A stretch of 64,000 nt of DNA, from positions 133,164-197,163 of the forward strand of contig NZ_JAHRVA010000006.1 of NCBI RefSeq assembly GCF_019100495.1, in the 5' to 3' direction. This DNA is from Falsochrobactrum tianjinense. Its GTDB lineage: Bacteria; Pseudomonadota; Alphaproteobacteria; Rhizobiales; Rhizobiaceae. The position numbers were made by a program, and so were the translations under genes. Below the pieces are notes generated by a model. That model worked only from the letters and a program-made list of their open reading frames with translations, searched no databases and was not told the DNA's origin. Of the stretch, positions 52,001 to 60,825 are shown one piece after another (position 1 is the first letter of the stretch; each line of letters opens with the position of its first letter).

Positions 52001-52423
52001 ATGTCTGCCACCTATGATAATGACAATATCTTCGCCAAAATCCTGCGTGGTGAAATTCCCTCGACGCGCGTTTACGAGACGGAACATGTGCTGGCATTCA
52101 TGGATGTGATGCCCCAGGGAACGGGGCATACGCTCGTCGTCCCCAAAACCCCTTCGCGCAATCTGCTCGATGCAAAGCCCGAAACGCTCGTAGAAGCCAT
52201 CCAGGCGGTGCAGAAAATTGCCAATGCCGTAAAAAAGGCGTTCAACGCCGATGGCATAACCGTCATGCAGTTCAATGAACCTGCCTCCGGGCAAACGGTT
52301 TATCACCTGCATTTTCACGTCATACCGCGATTTGAAGGTGTCGCCCTAAAGCCTCACAGCGGGCAGATGGAAGACCCTGCCGTTCTTTCAGCAAATGCTA
52401 AAAAAATCATCGCATCCCTTTGA
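52001..52423 (+). CDS. HIT family nucleotide-binding protein
   Basis: Histidine-triad hydrolase, probably acting on nucleotide phosphoramidates or dinucleotides. The 140-residue protein contains IFAKILRGEIPSTRVYE and the triad QTVYHLHFHVIPRFEG. ATG at 52001 follows GGAGAG at 6 bases. It is followed by a strong bidirectional terminator before convergent clpA. Confidence 0.93.
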   Translation: MSATYDNDNIFAKILRGEIPSTRVYETEHVLAFMDVMPQGTGHTLVVPKTPSRNLLDAKPETLVEAIQAVQKIANAVKKAFNADGITVMQFNEPASGQTVYHLHFHVIPRFEGVALKPHSGQMEDPAVLSANAKKIIASL

Positions 52424-52440
52424 TAAATAAGGAATTATAA

Positions 52441-52469
52441 AAATGGCCCTTCCGAAGAAGGGCCATTTT
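52441..52469. terminator. Bidirectional terminator between the HIT gene and clpA
   Basis: GGCCCTTC-CGAA-GAAGGGCC has an 8-bp perfect stem, extended by AAAAT/ATTTT pairs that supply T-runs on both strands. It lies between the HIT stop (52423) and the clpA stop (52475). Confidence 0.93.
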
Positions 52470-52474
52470 CATTT

Positions 52475-54949
52475 TCACTTCTTGCGCGGCACCTTCGGCA
52501 CCGATGATTTTGGCACGGCGGTTCTGGCTGTCGGTCTAGCCACCGGCTCATCCTTACCGGCCAGCACCTTTTCCTTTTCCACCTTCTTCGGAGTCGCCTT
52601 TCTGCGCTGCGGCAATTTCTTTTCTGCTGGAATGTCCTTCTTCGGCTTAACCGGCTTGTCGGCTACCGATTCCAGCAGGAGATCGGTCTTGCCATCGGGT
52701 TTTGTCGTGACATCAACGCGCACCGTTCCACCCTGCTTGAGCTTGCCAAACAGAACCTCATCCGCCAGCGGCTTCTTGATGTGCTCCTGAATGACGCGAG
52801 CCAACGGACGCGCGCCCATCCGCTCGTCATAGCCCTTTTCGGCAAGCCATGCGATAGCGGCTTCGGTCAGCTCGAAAGTCACGCCGCGTTCGGCAAGTTG
52901 AGCCTCAAGCTGAAGCACGAATTTCTGCACCACCTGATGAATGACCGGAACCGGCAGCGGGCCAAACGGCACGATCGCGTCGAGGCGGTTGCGGAACTCC
53001 GGCGTGAACAGCCGGTTGATCGCTTCCATATCGTCGCCTTCGCGCCGCGTTGAACCGAAGCCAATTGCGGCTTTGGCCATGTCGGCAGCGCCCGCATTGG
53101 TGGTCATGATCAGGATTACATTGCGGAAGTCGATCTTCTTGCCATTGTGATCGGTCAGCGAGCCGTGATCCATCACCTGCAGCAGAATATTGAACAGGTC
53201 TGGATGAGCTTTCTCAATCTCATCAAGCAGTAGAACGCAATGCGGATGCTGATCCACACCATCGGTCAGAAGCCCGCCCTGATCGAATCCAACATAGCCG
53301 GGAGGCGCGCCGATCAACCGCGAGACGGTATGACGCTCCATATATTCCGACATATCGAAACGCAAAAGCTCGACGCCAAGCGAAGCAGCTAGCTGCTTCG
53401 CCACTTCTGTCTTGCCAACGCCCGTCGGCCCGGAAAACAGATAGGAACCAATCGGCTTGTCCGGCTCGCGCAGGCCCGCACGGGCCAGCTTGATCGAAGC
53501 CGACAGGGCCTCGATCGCCAGATCCTGACCATAGACCACGCGCTTGAGTTCAGCATCGAGATGCGACAGAACCGCTTCATCGTCCTTGGAAACCGACTTG
53601 GGCGGAATCCGCGCCATCGTGGCAATGGTTGCCTCGATTTCCTTGACGCCTATCGTCTTCTTGCGCTTGTTTTCAGGTAGAAGCATCTGGCTTGCGCCCG
53701 TTTCGTCGATCACATCGATTGCCTTGTCCGGCAGTTTGCGATCCGAAATATAACGCGCAGAAAGCTCGACCGCCGACTTGATGGCATCGACTGTGTATCT
53801 GACCTTGTGGAAGTCCTCAAAATAGGGCTTGAGGCCCTTCATGATCTCTATCGCATCCGGGATCGACGGCTCATTGACGTCTATCTTCTGGAAACGGCGC
53901 ACCAGCGCGCGGTCCTTCTCGAAAAACTGGCGGTATTCCTTATAAGTGGTCGAACCGATGCAACGAATCGCCCCGGAAGAAAGTGCTGGCTTGAGCAGGT
54001 TTGATGCATCCATAGCACCGCCAGACGTAGCCCCTGCCCCGATCACCGTATGAATCTCGTCAATGAACAGAACGGCGCCCGGATATTCTTCCAGCTCCTT
54101 TACAACCTGTTTCAGGCGCTCTTCGAAATCGCCGCGATAACGGGTGCCTGCAAGCAAGGTCCCCATATCGAGCGAAAAGATGGTTGCGTCAGCCAGTGCC
54201 TGCGGCACCTGCCCTTCGACAATACGCTTGGCCAGACCTTCGGCGATCGCCGTCTTGCCGACGCCGGGATCGCCCACATAGAGCGGATTATTCTTGGAGC
54301 GGCGGCAGAGAACCTGAATTGTGCGGCTGATCTCGCTGTCACGCCCAATTAGTGGATCGATACGTCCAGCCTTGGCTTTCTCGTTGAGATTAACGCAATA
54401 GGCCGTAAGTGCGTCCTGCTTTTTCTTGGCACTTTCTTCCGCTTCCACGCCTGTGCGCTCTTCGCTCGCGCTTTCAGCACTGCGCGGCGTCCGCGGCTCA
54501 TTGCTTTGCGTGCGCTTGGAAATACCATGCGAAATATAATTGACGGCATCATAGCGCGTCATCTGTTGTTCCTGGAGGAAATAGGCAGCATGACTTTCAC
54601 GTTCGGCAAAGATGGCGACCAGCACATTGGCCCCGGTCACTTCTTCGCGATTGGACGACTGAACGTGAATAACGGCACGCTGAATCACGCGCTGGAAAGC
54701 TGCTGTCGGCTTGGAATCCTCATCATAGCCGGTGACGAGATTGTCCAGTTCACGGTCGATATAGTCGGTAACGATACGTTTGAGATGTTCCAGATCGACG
54801 TTACAGGCGCGCATGACTGCGCCCGCATCCTGGTCGTCGATCAGGGCAAGCAATAAATGTTCGAGCGTCGCATATTCGTGATGCCGCTCGTTAGCGATTG
54901 TGAGGGCTTGATGCAGCGCCCTTTCAAGGCTGGGGGAAAACGATGGCAT
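52475..54949 (-). CDS. clpA: ATP-dependent Clp protease ATP-binding subunit ClpA
   Basis: Hexameric AAA+ unfoldase that feeds ClpP, using ClpS as adaptor for N-degron substrates. N-terminal repeat domain (about 1-150), D1 ATPase with Walker A GDPGVGKTAIAEGLA and Walker B VLFIDEIHTVIGAG, D2 ATPase with GPTGVGKTEVAKQLA and VLLLDEIEKAHPD, and the ClpP loop area. The 824 residues include an extra C-terminal Lys/Pro-rich tail of about 65 residues (VKPKKDIPAEKKLPQRR and on), longer than E. coli ClpA. It is 6 bases after clpS. Confidence 0.96.
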   Translation of the reverse strand: MPSFSPSLERALHQALTIANERHHEYATLEHLLLALIDDQDAGAVMRACNVDLEHLKRIVTDYIDRELDNLVTGYDEDSKPTAAFQRVIQRAVIHVQSSNREEVTGANVLVAIFAERESHAAYFLQEQQMTRYDAVNYISHGISKRTQSNEPRTPRSAESASEERTGVEAEESAKKKQDALTAYCVNLNEKAKAGRIDPLIGRDSEISRTIQVLCRRSKNNPLYVGDPGVGKTAIAEGLAKRIVEGQVPQALADATIFSLDMGTLLAGTRYRGDFEERLKQVVKELEEYPGAVLFIDEIHTVIGAGATSGGAMDASNLLKPALSSGAIRCIGSTTYKEYRQFFEKDRALVRRFQKIDVNEPSIPDAIEIMKGLKPYFEDFHKVRYTVDAIKSAVELSARYISDRKLPDKAIDVIDETGASQMLLPENKRKKTIGVKEIEATIATMARIPPKSVSKDDEAVLSHLDAELKRVVYGQDLAIEALSASIKLARAGLREPDKPIGSYLFSGPTGVGKTEVAKQLAASLGVELLRFDMSEYMERHTVSRLIGAPPGYVGFDQGGLLTDGVDQHPHCVLLLDEIEKAHPDLFNILLQVMDHGSLTDHNGKKIDFRNVILIMTTNAGAADMAKAAIGFGSTRREGDDMEAINRLFTPEFRNRLDAIVPFGPLPVPVIHQVVQKFVLQLEAQLAERGVTFELTEAAIAWLAEKGYDERMGARPLARVIQEHIKKPLADEVLFGKLKQGGTVRVDVTTKPDGKTDLLLESVADKPVKPKKDIPAEKKLPQRRKATPKKVEKEKVLAGKDEPVARPTARTAVPKSSVPKVPRKK

Positions 54950-54955
54950 GTGACC

Positions 54956-55306
54956 TCACTTTTTCTCCATTACGCATTGTAGTGGATGCTGGTTTTGCCG
55001 GGCAAAATCCATGACCTGACTTACTTTGGTCTCCGCGACCTCGTATGTAAAGACACCGCACTCGCCAACACCATGATTGTGAACGTGCAACATGATGCGC
55101 GTGGCGTCTTCGAGGTTTTTCTGGAAAAACCGTTGCAGAACATGAATGACGAACTCCATCGGCGTGTAGTCGTCATTGAGGAGCAGAACCCGGTAGAGGC
55201 TGGGTTTTTTAGTTTTAGGCTGCGTCCGCGTGACTACGACGGTACCGCTATCCGGCCCGTTTCCGCCGTCGGTCTTGCTCTGCATGACTAAATCAAACTG
55301 CCTCAT
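54956..55306 (-). CDS. clpS: ClpS adaptor protein
   Basis: Delivers N-degron substrates to ClpA. The conserved core [24 protein letters not shown] and [23 protein letters not shown] is complete. The start is uncertain: ATG at 55306 (MRQFDLV, 116 residues) or ATG at 55285 (MQSKTDGG, 109 residues); neither has a strong ribosome-binding site. Alphaproteobacteria often have two ClpS; this is the one paired with clpA. Confidence 0.95.
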   Translation of the reverse strand: MRQFDLVMQSKTDGGNGPDSGTVVVTRTQPKTKKPSLYRVLLLNDDYTPMEFVIHVLQRFFQKNLEDATRIMLHVHNHGVGECGVFTYEVAETKVSQVMDFARQNQHPLQCVMEKK

Positions 55307-55617
55307 CGAACCCATCACCCGGATGCCCATCTATCTGGCCTGCTCACCCTCTTATGTAGGGCAGCATGGCCTGATTTTAAGGTCTTCGGCAACACTTGCA
55401 ACCGGAGTTGCGGAGATCGTACCCAATTTATTGACCCTCATTCATAAACGCACTCCAACGTCCCAGAACCAACGGGCAATTTTTTTCAAGTTTTATGAAT
55501 AATGCAGTTACCATAAACGGATTGGTAACGCTGATGGCAGTAGTATCGCTGAATTAGATTGCTGTGTGCCTTTTGCGCCGCAGTTTAAAAAAACCGGGAT
55601 ACAGGCAGGTCAACATC
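55307..55617. other. Intergenic region between clpS and the carboxypeptidase gene
   Basis: About 310 bases without a supported gene between divergent transcripts, so both promoters lie here. The only clear structure is an inverted repeat GTTACC (55507-55512) / GGTAAC (55524-55529) with an 11-base spacer, about 90 bases upstream of the carboxypeptidase start. Confidence 0.5.
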
Positions 55618-57027
55618 GTGCGTACCGCATTCAATAAAATCGCCCATGCCCTGAAAAGGACGGCGCAGGCCACCCTTCTTCTTGCCGTCGTAACGGGGTG
55701 CTCAACCGCCTCTACGACCGTGCCTGCTGTTGCAGCGAACGACAAATATGCGGCAATTGTGATCGATGCAAATACGGGTAAAACCATGTTTGCGGCCAAT
55801 GCCGATGCGAAACGCTATCCGGCCTCACTGACCAAAATGATGACCATCTACATGGTTTTTGAAGCTATGAAAGCAGGCCGCATCACCAAGGACACCATGT
55901 TCCCCGTATCAGCTTACGCAGCCTCACGTCCACCTTCGAAGATCGGCTTTCGTCCGGGGCAGCGCATTCGGGCTGAGGACGCCATATTAGCGATGATTAC
56001 CAAATCGGGAAATGACGTTGCCGCCGCCACCGGTGAATATCTTGGCGGATCGGAAGAACGTTTTGCCCAGATGATGACGACCAAGGCCCGCCGCCTCGGC
56101 ATGCGTAATACGGTTTTCCGCAATGCATCCGGCCTTCCCAACTCGGCGCAATATACAACCGCGCGCGACATGGCTATCCTTAGCATCGCGTTGCGTCAGC
56201 ATTTTCCGCACAAGTTTTCGTATTTCTCGCGCCGCAGCTTCGTGTTCCGCGGCAAAACGATCAGAGGCCATAATCGGCTTCTGGGACGCGTAGAGGGCGT
56301 TGACGGCATCAAGACTGGTTATACCAATGCATCCGGCTACAATCTAGCTTCCTCCGTCAACCATAACGGTCGCCGCCTCGTCGCCGTCGTCATGGGCGGC
56401 AACACCGGCGCCAGCCGCGATGCGCACATGACAAAGCTAATCCGCAAATATCTGCCCGCAGCAACACGCGGACGTATCTCCGAGCCACTCGTCGCAATGC
56501 GCTCCGATGTTCCACAGGTAATTGCTTCCATCGATCTTCCAACGGCGCGTAACGCACCTGTTCCGGTAGCGCGTCAGTTGGTGGCGGTCGAAGATGTCAT
56601 CAACAGTGAAAACGGCGAAGGCGATGCCGACCAGCCCCAGCTTCTGGCGTTGGCCGCCCCTACTCCGCGCCCGGCTGCGATGGCTGCTCAGGCTGCTATA
56701 CGCCCTGCACCCAAGGCCGCTGTTCCTACCGCTCCCGCTAATGAAATCGACCCTGTCACGACCGCTTCCGCACCTGTTGCAGGCGGCTGGGCAATTCAGG
56801 TCGGCTCTTTGCCTAGCGAAGGACAGGCCCGCAAAATGCTGGCCAAGGTTTCAGCGTCGGCGGGCAATTCGCTGCGCTCGGCTTCGCCCTATACCGAGAC
56901 GTTTACTAAAGGCAGCTCCACTTTTTATCGCGCGCGCTTCGTGGGCTTCACTTCGAAGCAAGACGCATGGGATGCCTGCGCTTCACTGAAGAAGAAGAAT
57001 TATGGCTGCTACGCAGTCGCAAACTGA
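55618..57027 (+). CDS. D-alanyl-D-alanine carboxypeptidase with SPOR domain, probable lipoprotein
   Basis: Low-molecular-weight penicillin-binding protein that trims peptidoglycan stem peptides. Catalytic motifs are SLTK (PASLTKMMTIYMV), SGN (ITKSGNDVAAATGEY) and KTG (GIKTGYTNASGYN). A Pro/Ala linker leads to a C-terminal SPOR domain (WAIQVGSLPSEGQARKML to the end) that binds denuded glycan at the septum. With GTG at 55618 as start, the N-terminus becomes a signal ending TLLLAVVTGC, a plausible lipobox with Cys at residue 28. An upstream start at 55564 is also possible. Only the GTG reading puts the lipobox in the expected place. Confidence 0.88.
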   Translation: MRTAFNKIAHALKRTAQATLLLAVVTGCSTASTTVPAVAANDKYAAIVIDANTGKTMFAANADAKRYPASLTKMMTIYMVFEAMKAGRITKDTMFPVSAYAASRPPSKIGFRPGQRIRAEDAILAMITKSGNDVAAATGEYLGGSEERFAQMMTTKARRLGMRNTVFRNASGLPNSAQYTTARDMAILSIALRQHFPHKFSYFSRRSFVFRGKTIRGHNRLLGRVEGVDGIKTGYTNASGYNLASSVNHNGRRLVAVVMGGNTGASRDAHMTKLIRKYLPAATRGRISEPLVAMRSDVPQVIASIDLPTARNAPVPVARQLVAVEDVINSENGEGDADQPQLLALAAPTPRPAAMAAQAAIRPAPKAAVPTAPANEIDPVTTASAPVAGGWAIQVGSLPSEGQARKMLAKVSASAGNSLRSASPYTETFTKGSSTFYRARFVGFTSKQDAWDACASLKKKNYGCYAVAN

Positions 57028-57033
57028 AACCTG

Positions 57034-57051
57034 CGAGGGGCACGCCCCTCG
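57034..57051 (+). other. Hairpin after the carboxypeptidase gene
   Basis: CGAGGGG-CACG-CCCCTCG is a perfect 7-bp stem 7 bases after the carboxypeptidase stop. The T-run is weak (CTTTAAAC), so it may terminate only partially and allow read-through to the 98-residue gene. Confidence 0.5.
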
Positions 57052-57095
57052 TGACCGCTTTAAACCCGTAATTGTCATGCGTAGAGGGTTTCGAG

Positions 57096-57392
57096 ATGTC
57101 GAATATGAATGAAACAGTCAGACAGCAGTTATCACTCTCCCAAGCGTGGACGCGCGAAGCAGATCGCCCTTCAGCGTTCGGCTCACTCTTTTCGATCCAG
57201 TCCCTGAAACAGGCGGCGCTTCGGATTGCCGATATACGTCATGGCAAAAACCTCCAGACGCGCGATCTGGTCGGCTTACTGATCAGCCATGCCGCACGCA
57301 ATAAACGCCTGGCGCAGCCCCGCACGATGATGCGCATGACCCTGCCGGTCAATCTCGACAGGGTGGCGGTACGCCTCACCATAGAAAACTGA
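57096..57392 (+). CDS. Uncharacterised 98-residue protein downstream of the carboxypeptidase
   Basis: I do not recognise this protein. ATG at 57096 (MSNMNETVRQQ) gives 98 residues: a polar Gln/Ser-rich start, then helical segments (SLFSIQSLKQAALRIADIRHG and QTRDLVGLLISHAARNKRL), no signal peptide or membrane segment, and a short C-terminal strand-like part (MRMTLPVNLDRVAVRLTIEN). It lies about 70 bases after the carboxypeptidase gene and is followed 13 bases later by a terminator-like hairpin, which supports it being a real gene. Confidence 0.6.
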   Translation: MSNMNETVRQQLSLSQAWTREADRPSAFGSLFSIQSLKQAALRIADIRHGKNLQTRDLVGLLISHAARNKRLAQPRTMMRMTLPVNLDRVAVRLTIEN

Positions 57393-57404
57393 AACTCAGA
57401 ATAG

Positions 57405-57430
57405 CCCGTCATTCATTTCGGCGGGTTTTT
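57405..57430 (+). terminator. Probable terminator of the 98-residue gene
   Basis: CCCGTC and GGCGGG pair (one G-U) around a 9-base loop and are followed by TTTTTCTTTT. Located 13 bases after the stop at 57392. Confidence 0.6.
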
Positions 57431-57452
57431 CTTTTCCACTTGTCCTTACCGT

Positions 57453-57890
57453 TCACAGAAGACCCAGCTCCGTCAACTCCCGTCGCAAATCTGCCGGAAG
57501 AGCGGCTCTGCCCGCTTTGCCCGCCGCTTCATCGGCAGGCGTTTCATTTTCGGCCAAATAGCGCCAGCCCTGAAAAGCACGGCGCGGTTGCCACTGTGTT
57601 GGAATGATTTTAGGTTCCAGTACGAGATGGCAGCGATTGATCCCCTGATTGTCAGTGAATGGGCGCACATCGAGAAGACGCTGACGGCATTGCACATTAC
57701 CCTTGATCACCCAGTAGAGCGACCCACCCTCAAGGAGCTCGCCTATTCGCTTGGGCACCATGCGGGTGGTATGAAACTGTTCCGGTACGAGTCCGGCTGC
57801 GCGCTGTTCAGCCAGCCGGAAATCAATCCAGGCCGCGAAATCTTCGATGCTATCGCATCCAACGCAAAGTTTGACGAGATTGAGAGTCAT
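57453..57890 (-). CDS. DUF1489 family protein
   Basis: A 145-residue conserved alphaproteobacterial protein of unknown function. Family segments are LVKLCVGCDSIEDFAAWI near the N-terminus, HTTRMVPKRIGELLEGGSLYWVIKGNVQCRQRLLDV in the middle and RRAFQGWRYLAENETPAD near the end. Conserved Cys residues (CVGC) look like a possible metal or redox pair. It follows sdaA by 67 bases on the same strand. Confidence 0.85.
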   Translation of the reverse strand: MTLNLVKLCVGCDSIEDFAAWIDFRLAEQRAAGLVPEQFHTTRMVPKRIGELLEGGSLYWVIKGNVQCRQRLLDVRPFTDNQGINRCHLVLEPKIIPTQWQPRRAFQGWRYLAENETPADEAAGKAGRAALPADLRRELTELGLL

Positions 57891-57957
57891 GGAACCGATT
57901 TAGCCAAGCTCGTCACTGGCTTCAAGCCATAAGCAACGCAAAGCGAAAAAGCCGCGA

Positions 57958-59364
57958 TCAGCAGGCCACCACATTGACAGCCAGGCCGCCCTGGCTGGTT
58001 TCCTTGTAGCGTTCGCTCATATCGTGGCCTGTCTGGCGCATGGTCTCGATACAGGCATCGAGCGGCACAAAATGCTTGCCGTCGCCCTTCATCGCAAGCG
58101 AGGCTGCGGTCACGGCCTTTACGGCGCCAAAGGCGTTGCGTTCGATACAGGGTACCTGAACCAGCCCCGCAACCGGATCGCATGTCATGCCCAGATGATG
58201 TTCAAGCGCTATCTCAGCCGCGTTTTCGATCTGCTCGGCAGTCCCGCCGAGGATTGCGGCAAGACCAGCGGCGGCCATGGCGGAAGCTGAACCCACTTCG
58301 CCCTGACAACCAACCTCCGCTCCCGAAATCGAAGCATTGTGCTTGATAATGCCGCCAACCGCAGCAGATGTAAGCAGAAAATCGCGAATACCCTTTTCGT
58401 CGGCGTCCTCATGAAAATGCAGATAATAACGCAACACGGCAGGAACCACACCCGCTGCCCCGTTCGTTGGAGCCGTTACGACCCGGCCTCCGGAGGCATT
58501 TTCCTCATTGACCGCCATCGCATAGACGGAAAGCCAGTCATTGGCGAGCAATGGATTTGCTCTGTTATTGCGCCAATCCTCCTGTAATTTGTCATGAAGC
58601 TGGCGCGCGCGGCGGCGAACATTCAGCCCGCCCGGCATGATGCCACCGCAGCTCAACCCGCGCTCGATACAGGAACGCATCGCACCCCAGATACGATCCA
58701 GACCTTCGTCCAGATCGAGGCACGACATATGGCATTCCTCATTGGCTCGCTTCATTTCAGCGATGGAAAGGCCGCTGGTATGGGCCATATCCAGCATTTC
58801 CGAAGCAGAGCTAAATGGATAGGGAACGCCGTCCGTCTTCTCATCGCGCTTGCCGCCGCTGGTCTGAATACGGCTGAGTTCTTCCGCAGTCACCACGAAA
58901 CCGCCCCCGATGGAAAAATAGACACGACGCAGCAACAGTCGATCGTCCCGATCATAGGCTTCGAAAGCCATGCCGTTCGCATGGCCCGGCAACGGCGTCC
59001 TGCGGTCCAGCACTAGATCAGTCTTGGGGTCGAAATGATAGGCGGGATGGCCCTCCGGCTGCACTTTGCGCGCCAAGGATACCTTTTCCACTTCCGAATC
59101 CATGATGTCTGGGTCGATTGAATCGGGCTTGTAACCGCAAAGGCCAAGAATCACTGCGCGATCCGTCGCATGGCCGATACCGGTATAGGCCAGCGAACCG
59201 TGCAGGCTTGCCTTGAGACGATGAACTTTCGCATTGGCAGGTTTTGGCCAGTCGCCGCCAATCAGTTCATCAAGAAACATATGGGCAGCCGTCATGGGCC
59301 CCATCGTGTGCGAACTCGAAGGCCCGATGCCAATCTTGTATAGATCGAATACCGACAGAAACAT
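57958..59364 (-). CDS. sdaA: L-serine dehydratase (iron-sulfur, single chain)
   Basis: Deaminates L-serine to pyruvate and ammonia using a 4Fe-4S cluster. The 468-residue protein has the beta domain start [20 protein letters not shown] and the alpha domain with [18 protein letters not shown], the cluster/catalytic region [23 protein letters not shown] and [26 protein letters not shown] at 59364 is used; the reading can be extended upstream to 59529 but that part is not conserved in the family. The pyruvate made feeds the PDH complex also encoded here. Confidence 0.95.
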   Translation of the reverse strand: MFLSVFDLYKIGIGPSSSHTMGPMTAAHMFLDELIGGDWPKPANAKVHRLKASLHGSLAYTGIGHATDRAVILGLCGYKPDSIDPDIMDSEVEKVSLARKVQPEGHPAYHFDPKTDLVLDRRTPLPGHANGMAFEAYDRDDRLLLRRVYFSIGGGFVVTAEELSRIQTSGGKRDEKTDGVPYPFSSASEMLDMAHTSGLSIAEMKRANEECHMSCLDLDEGLDRIWGAMRSCIERGLSCGGIMPGGLNVRRRARQLHDKLQEDWRNNRANPLLANDWLSVYAMAVNEENASGGRVVTAPTNGAAGVVPAVLRYYLHFHEDADEKGIRDFLLTSAAVGGIIKHNASISGAEVGCQGEVGSASAMAAAGLAAILGGTAEQIENAAEIALEHHLGMTCDPVAGLVQVPCIERNAFGAVKAVTAASLAMKGDGKHFVPLDACIETMRQTGHDMSERYKETSQGGLAVNVVAC

Positions 59365-59549
59365 TCTACACCTTCTCCAGCCCGTATTTCCGGCTCGAAC
59401 GGCTGCATGGCCCTTGCACCTCAGATCACATGAATCTGCACGCAAACCTGCCGGGCGCGATGATATCACACCTTTATAGATAGTGTAGGCGAGGAGCAGC
59501 GCAAGCGGAATGCCGAAATGCGTCATCAAATTTCCGCTTTACGCAACTT

Positions 59550-59566
59550 CCGCCCGTCTCGGGCGG
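59550..59566 (-). terminator. Hairpin after the 32-codon membrane peptide gene
   Basis: CCGCCCG-TCT-CGGGCGG forms a 7-bp G+C stem, 9 bases after the stop of the minus-strand small gene ending at 59576. The following T content is low, so termination efficiency is uncertain. Confidence 0.45.
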
Positions 59567-59575
59567 GAATCCAGT

Positions 59576-59674
59576 TTAAACGAAAAAGAGGTAAGCTATG
59601 AGAATGAGGGTAGCGAGGCCAACGACTGCGCGGAGCGTAACGCCCCAGCAGGACTTTTGAACGATGTCGTCCAT
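59576..59674 (-). CDS. Candidate 32-residue membrane peptide
   Basis: A short frame from ATG at 59674 to TAA at 59576, encoding MDDIVQKSCWGVTLRAVVGL followed by ATLILIAYLFFV. The second half is one clean hydrophobic membrane helix. A promoter-like pair lies upstream (TTGCGT at 59770-59765 and TATATC at 59747-59742, 17-base spacer) and a G+C hairpin follows the stop. The ribosome-binding site is weak (AAGG about 18 bases upstream). I do not recognise it as a known family; supported by context, not homology. Confidence 0.45.
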   Translation of the reverse strand: MDDIVQKSCWGVTLRAVVGLATLILIAYLFFV

Positions 59675-59741
59675 GGAATTTTTTTGAAAACCTTGTTGTG
59701 CAACTCTTGGATACAGCGCTCTTCACGTCGCTGTTACTGCC

Positions 59742-59770
59742 GATATAGCCCCAGCGGGGGGAAAACGCAA
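59742..59770 (-). promoter_or_regulatory. Promoter-like sequence for the 32-residue peptide
   Basis: On the minus strand TTGCGT and TATATC are separated by 17 bases, matching housekeeping-type spacing. It is about 68 bases upstream of the peptide ATG, in an otherwise gene-free stretch of about 230 bases (59675-59902). Confidence 0.35.
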
Positions 59771-59902
59771 TCAGGGAAAATGGCTAAAATGGGGCGAGGC
59801 CAAACATCCTGCTCTGCCGGATTTCGAAAGATAGCGTTACATCAAGGACTTGGTTGGAAGGATGCTTAGCAAGACCTTTACAGGGGTGGCAGAATTGCGG
59901 CA

Positions 59903-60697
59903 TCAGGGTTGCGGCAGGAGCATATCTGTCTTGCCTGTCAGCCAATAGGCGGTCAGTCCAACCCATTCCCGCATAGCGACGCTGAAGCGCGACAGCGCAT
60001 CATTGGGCGCTTCGAGGTAGAGCGAGAAAGTCTCTTTCGCTGGCGTTTTGTAATCGACGGGCCACGCGATCACCTCGAATCCCGCCTTTCTAAAACAGCC
60101 GATAGAACGCGGCATATGATAGGCCGACGTCACGAGAAGCCATGTTTCTCCAGCTTTCGGGTGGGCGAGCGCTTTGGAAAAGGCCGCATTTTCCACGGTA
60201 TTGCGGGATTTATTCTCGAAAATAAACCGCTCGCCGGAAAAACCAAGACCGGCAAGCATGCTGCGGGTGCTTTCAGCTTCCGGCATCGCCTTTTCGAAGA
60301 ATGCGCCATCCCCACCAGAAACGATGACTCTGGCACTGGGGTAAAGTCGGGCCAGATGCATGGCTTCAAATATCCGGTCAGCCGCGCTGTTCAGTTCGAA
60401 ACCCGGTCGCCCGGCATTGATATCGCCATTCATATAACCGCCCAGAACCACGATGCCTTCAACATGATGTGGCAAATTCGGCTGCTTGGGAAAACGGTCC
60501 TCCAGTGGCGCAAGAAGCAATGAGCCAAGCGTAGTGTAGCTGCTTGAAAACACAACGATTGCAGCCACCGCCAGCAGTGAGAGACCGAGTCTGCGAAAGC
60601 GCGCCCACACTAGAACAAGTGCCGCGAGCATGAGCACGAAAATGATCGTCACAGGCTGGAAAAGCAGCCAGAAAATTTTGGAAAAACTGAAAAACAA
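59903..60697 (-). CDS. YdcF/ElyC-like DUF218 membrane protein
   Basis: DUF218 protein, related to E. coli YdcF/ElyC, the latter linked to envelope (undecaprenyl carrier) homeostasis. Two N-terminal membrane helices (KIFWLLFQPVTIIFVLMLAAL and LGLSLLAVAAIVVFSS) precede the DUF218 domain with GIVVLGGYMNG, ARVIVSGGDGAF, FIFENKSRNTVENAAF and LLVTSAYHMPRSIGCFRKAGF. Start TTG at 60697 is chosen because GGAG lies 6 bases before it; the longer frame adds a non-hydrophobic basic stretch. This gives 264 residues. Confidence 0.85.
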   Translation of the reverse strand: MFFSFSKIFWLLFQPVTIIFVLMLAALVLVWARFRRLGLSLLAVAAIVVFSSSYTTLGSLLLAPLEDRFPKQPNLPHHVEGIVVLGGYMNGDINAGRPGFELNSAADRIFEAMHLARLYPSARVIVSGGDGAFFEKAMPEAESTRSMLAGLGFSGERFIFENKSRNTVENAAFSKALAHPKAGETWLLVTSAYHMPRSIGCFRKAGFEVIAWPVDYKTPAKETFSLYLEAPNDALSRFSVAMREWVGLTAYWLTGKTDMLLPQP

Positions 60698-60825
60698 CGC
60701 AATCTCCGGATGTAAATCGCGCTCTCGTTGTGACCGGAGCGATTCTTGCTGCTCGATACTATAGCGGGTACCGGAGCCTGTGCTAGAAATCTGCCGGAGT
60801 CGAATCTTCAAGATTGGGAAGTAAA

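Noticed and set aside
55507-55529. GTTACC/GGTAAC inverted repeat considered as a regulatory operator for the carboxypeptidase
   Set aside because: Arms are only 6 bp with an 11-base spacer; too weak alone to call an operator, so only noted in the intergenic entry.
59365-59529. Upstream extension of sdaA encoding a hydrophobic stretch (MMTHFGIPLALLLAYTIYKG)
   Set aside because: The family starts at [10 protein letters not shown]. The extension then becomes Arg/Cys-rich without further membrane character and has no strong ribosome-binding site.
59510-59869. 119-codon plus-strand frame in the sdaA-ydcF gap
   Set aside because: Composition is irregular, no family features or ribosome-binding site, and it opposes the better-supported small membrane peptide.
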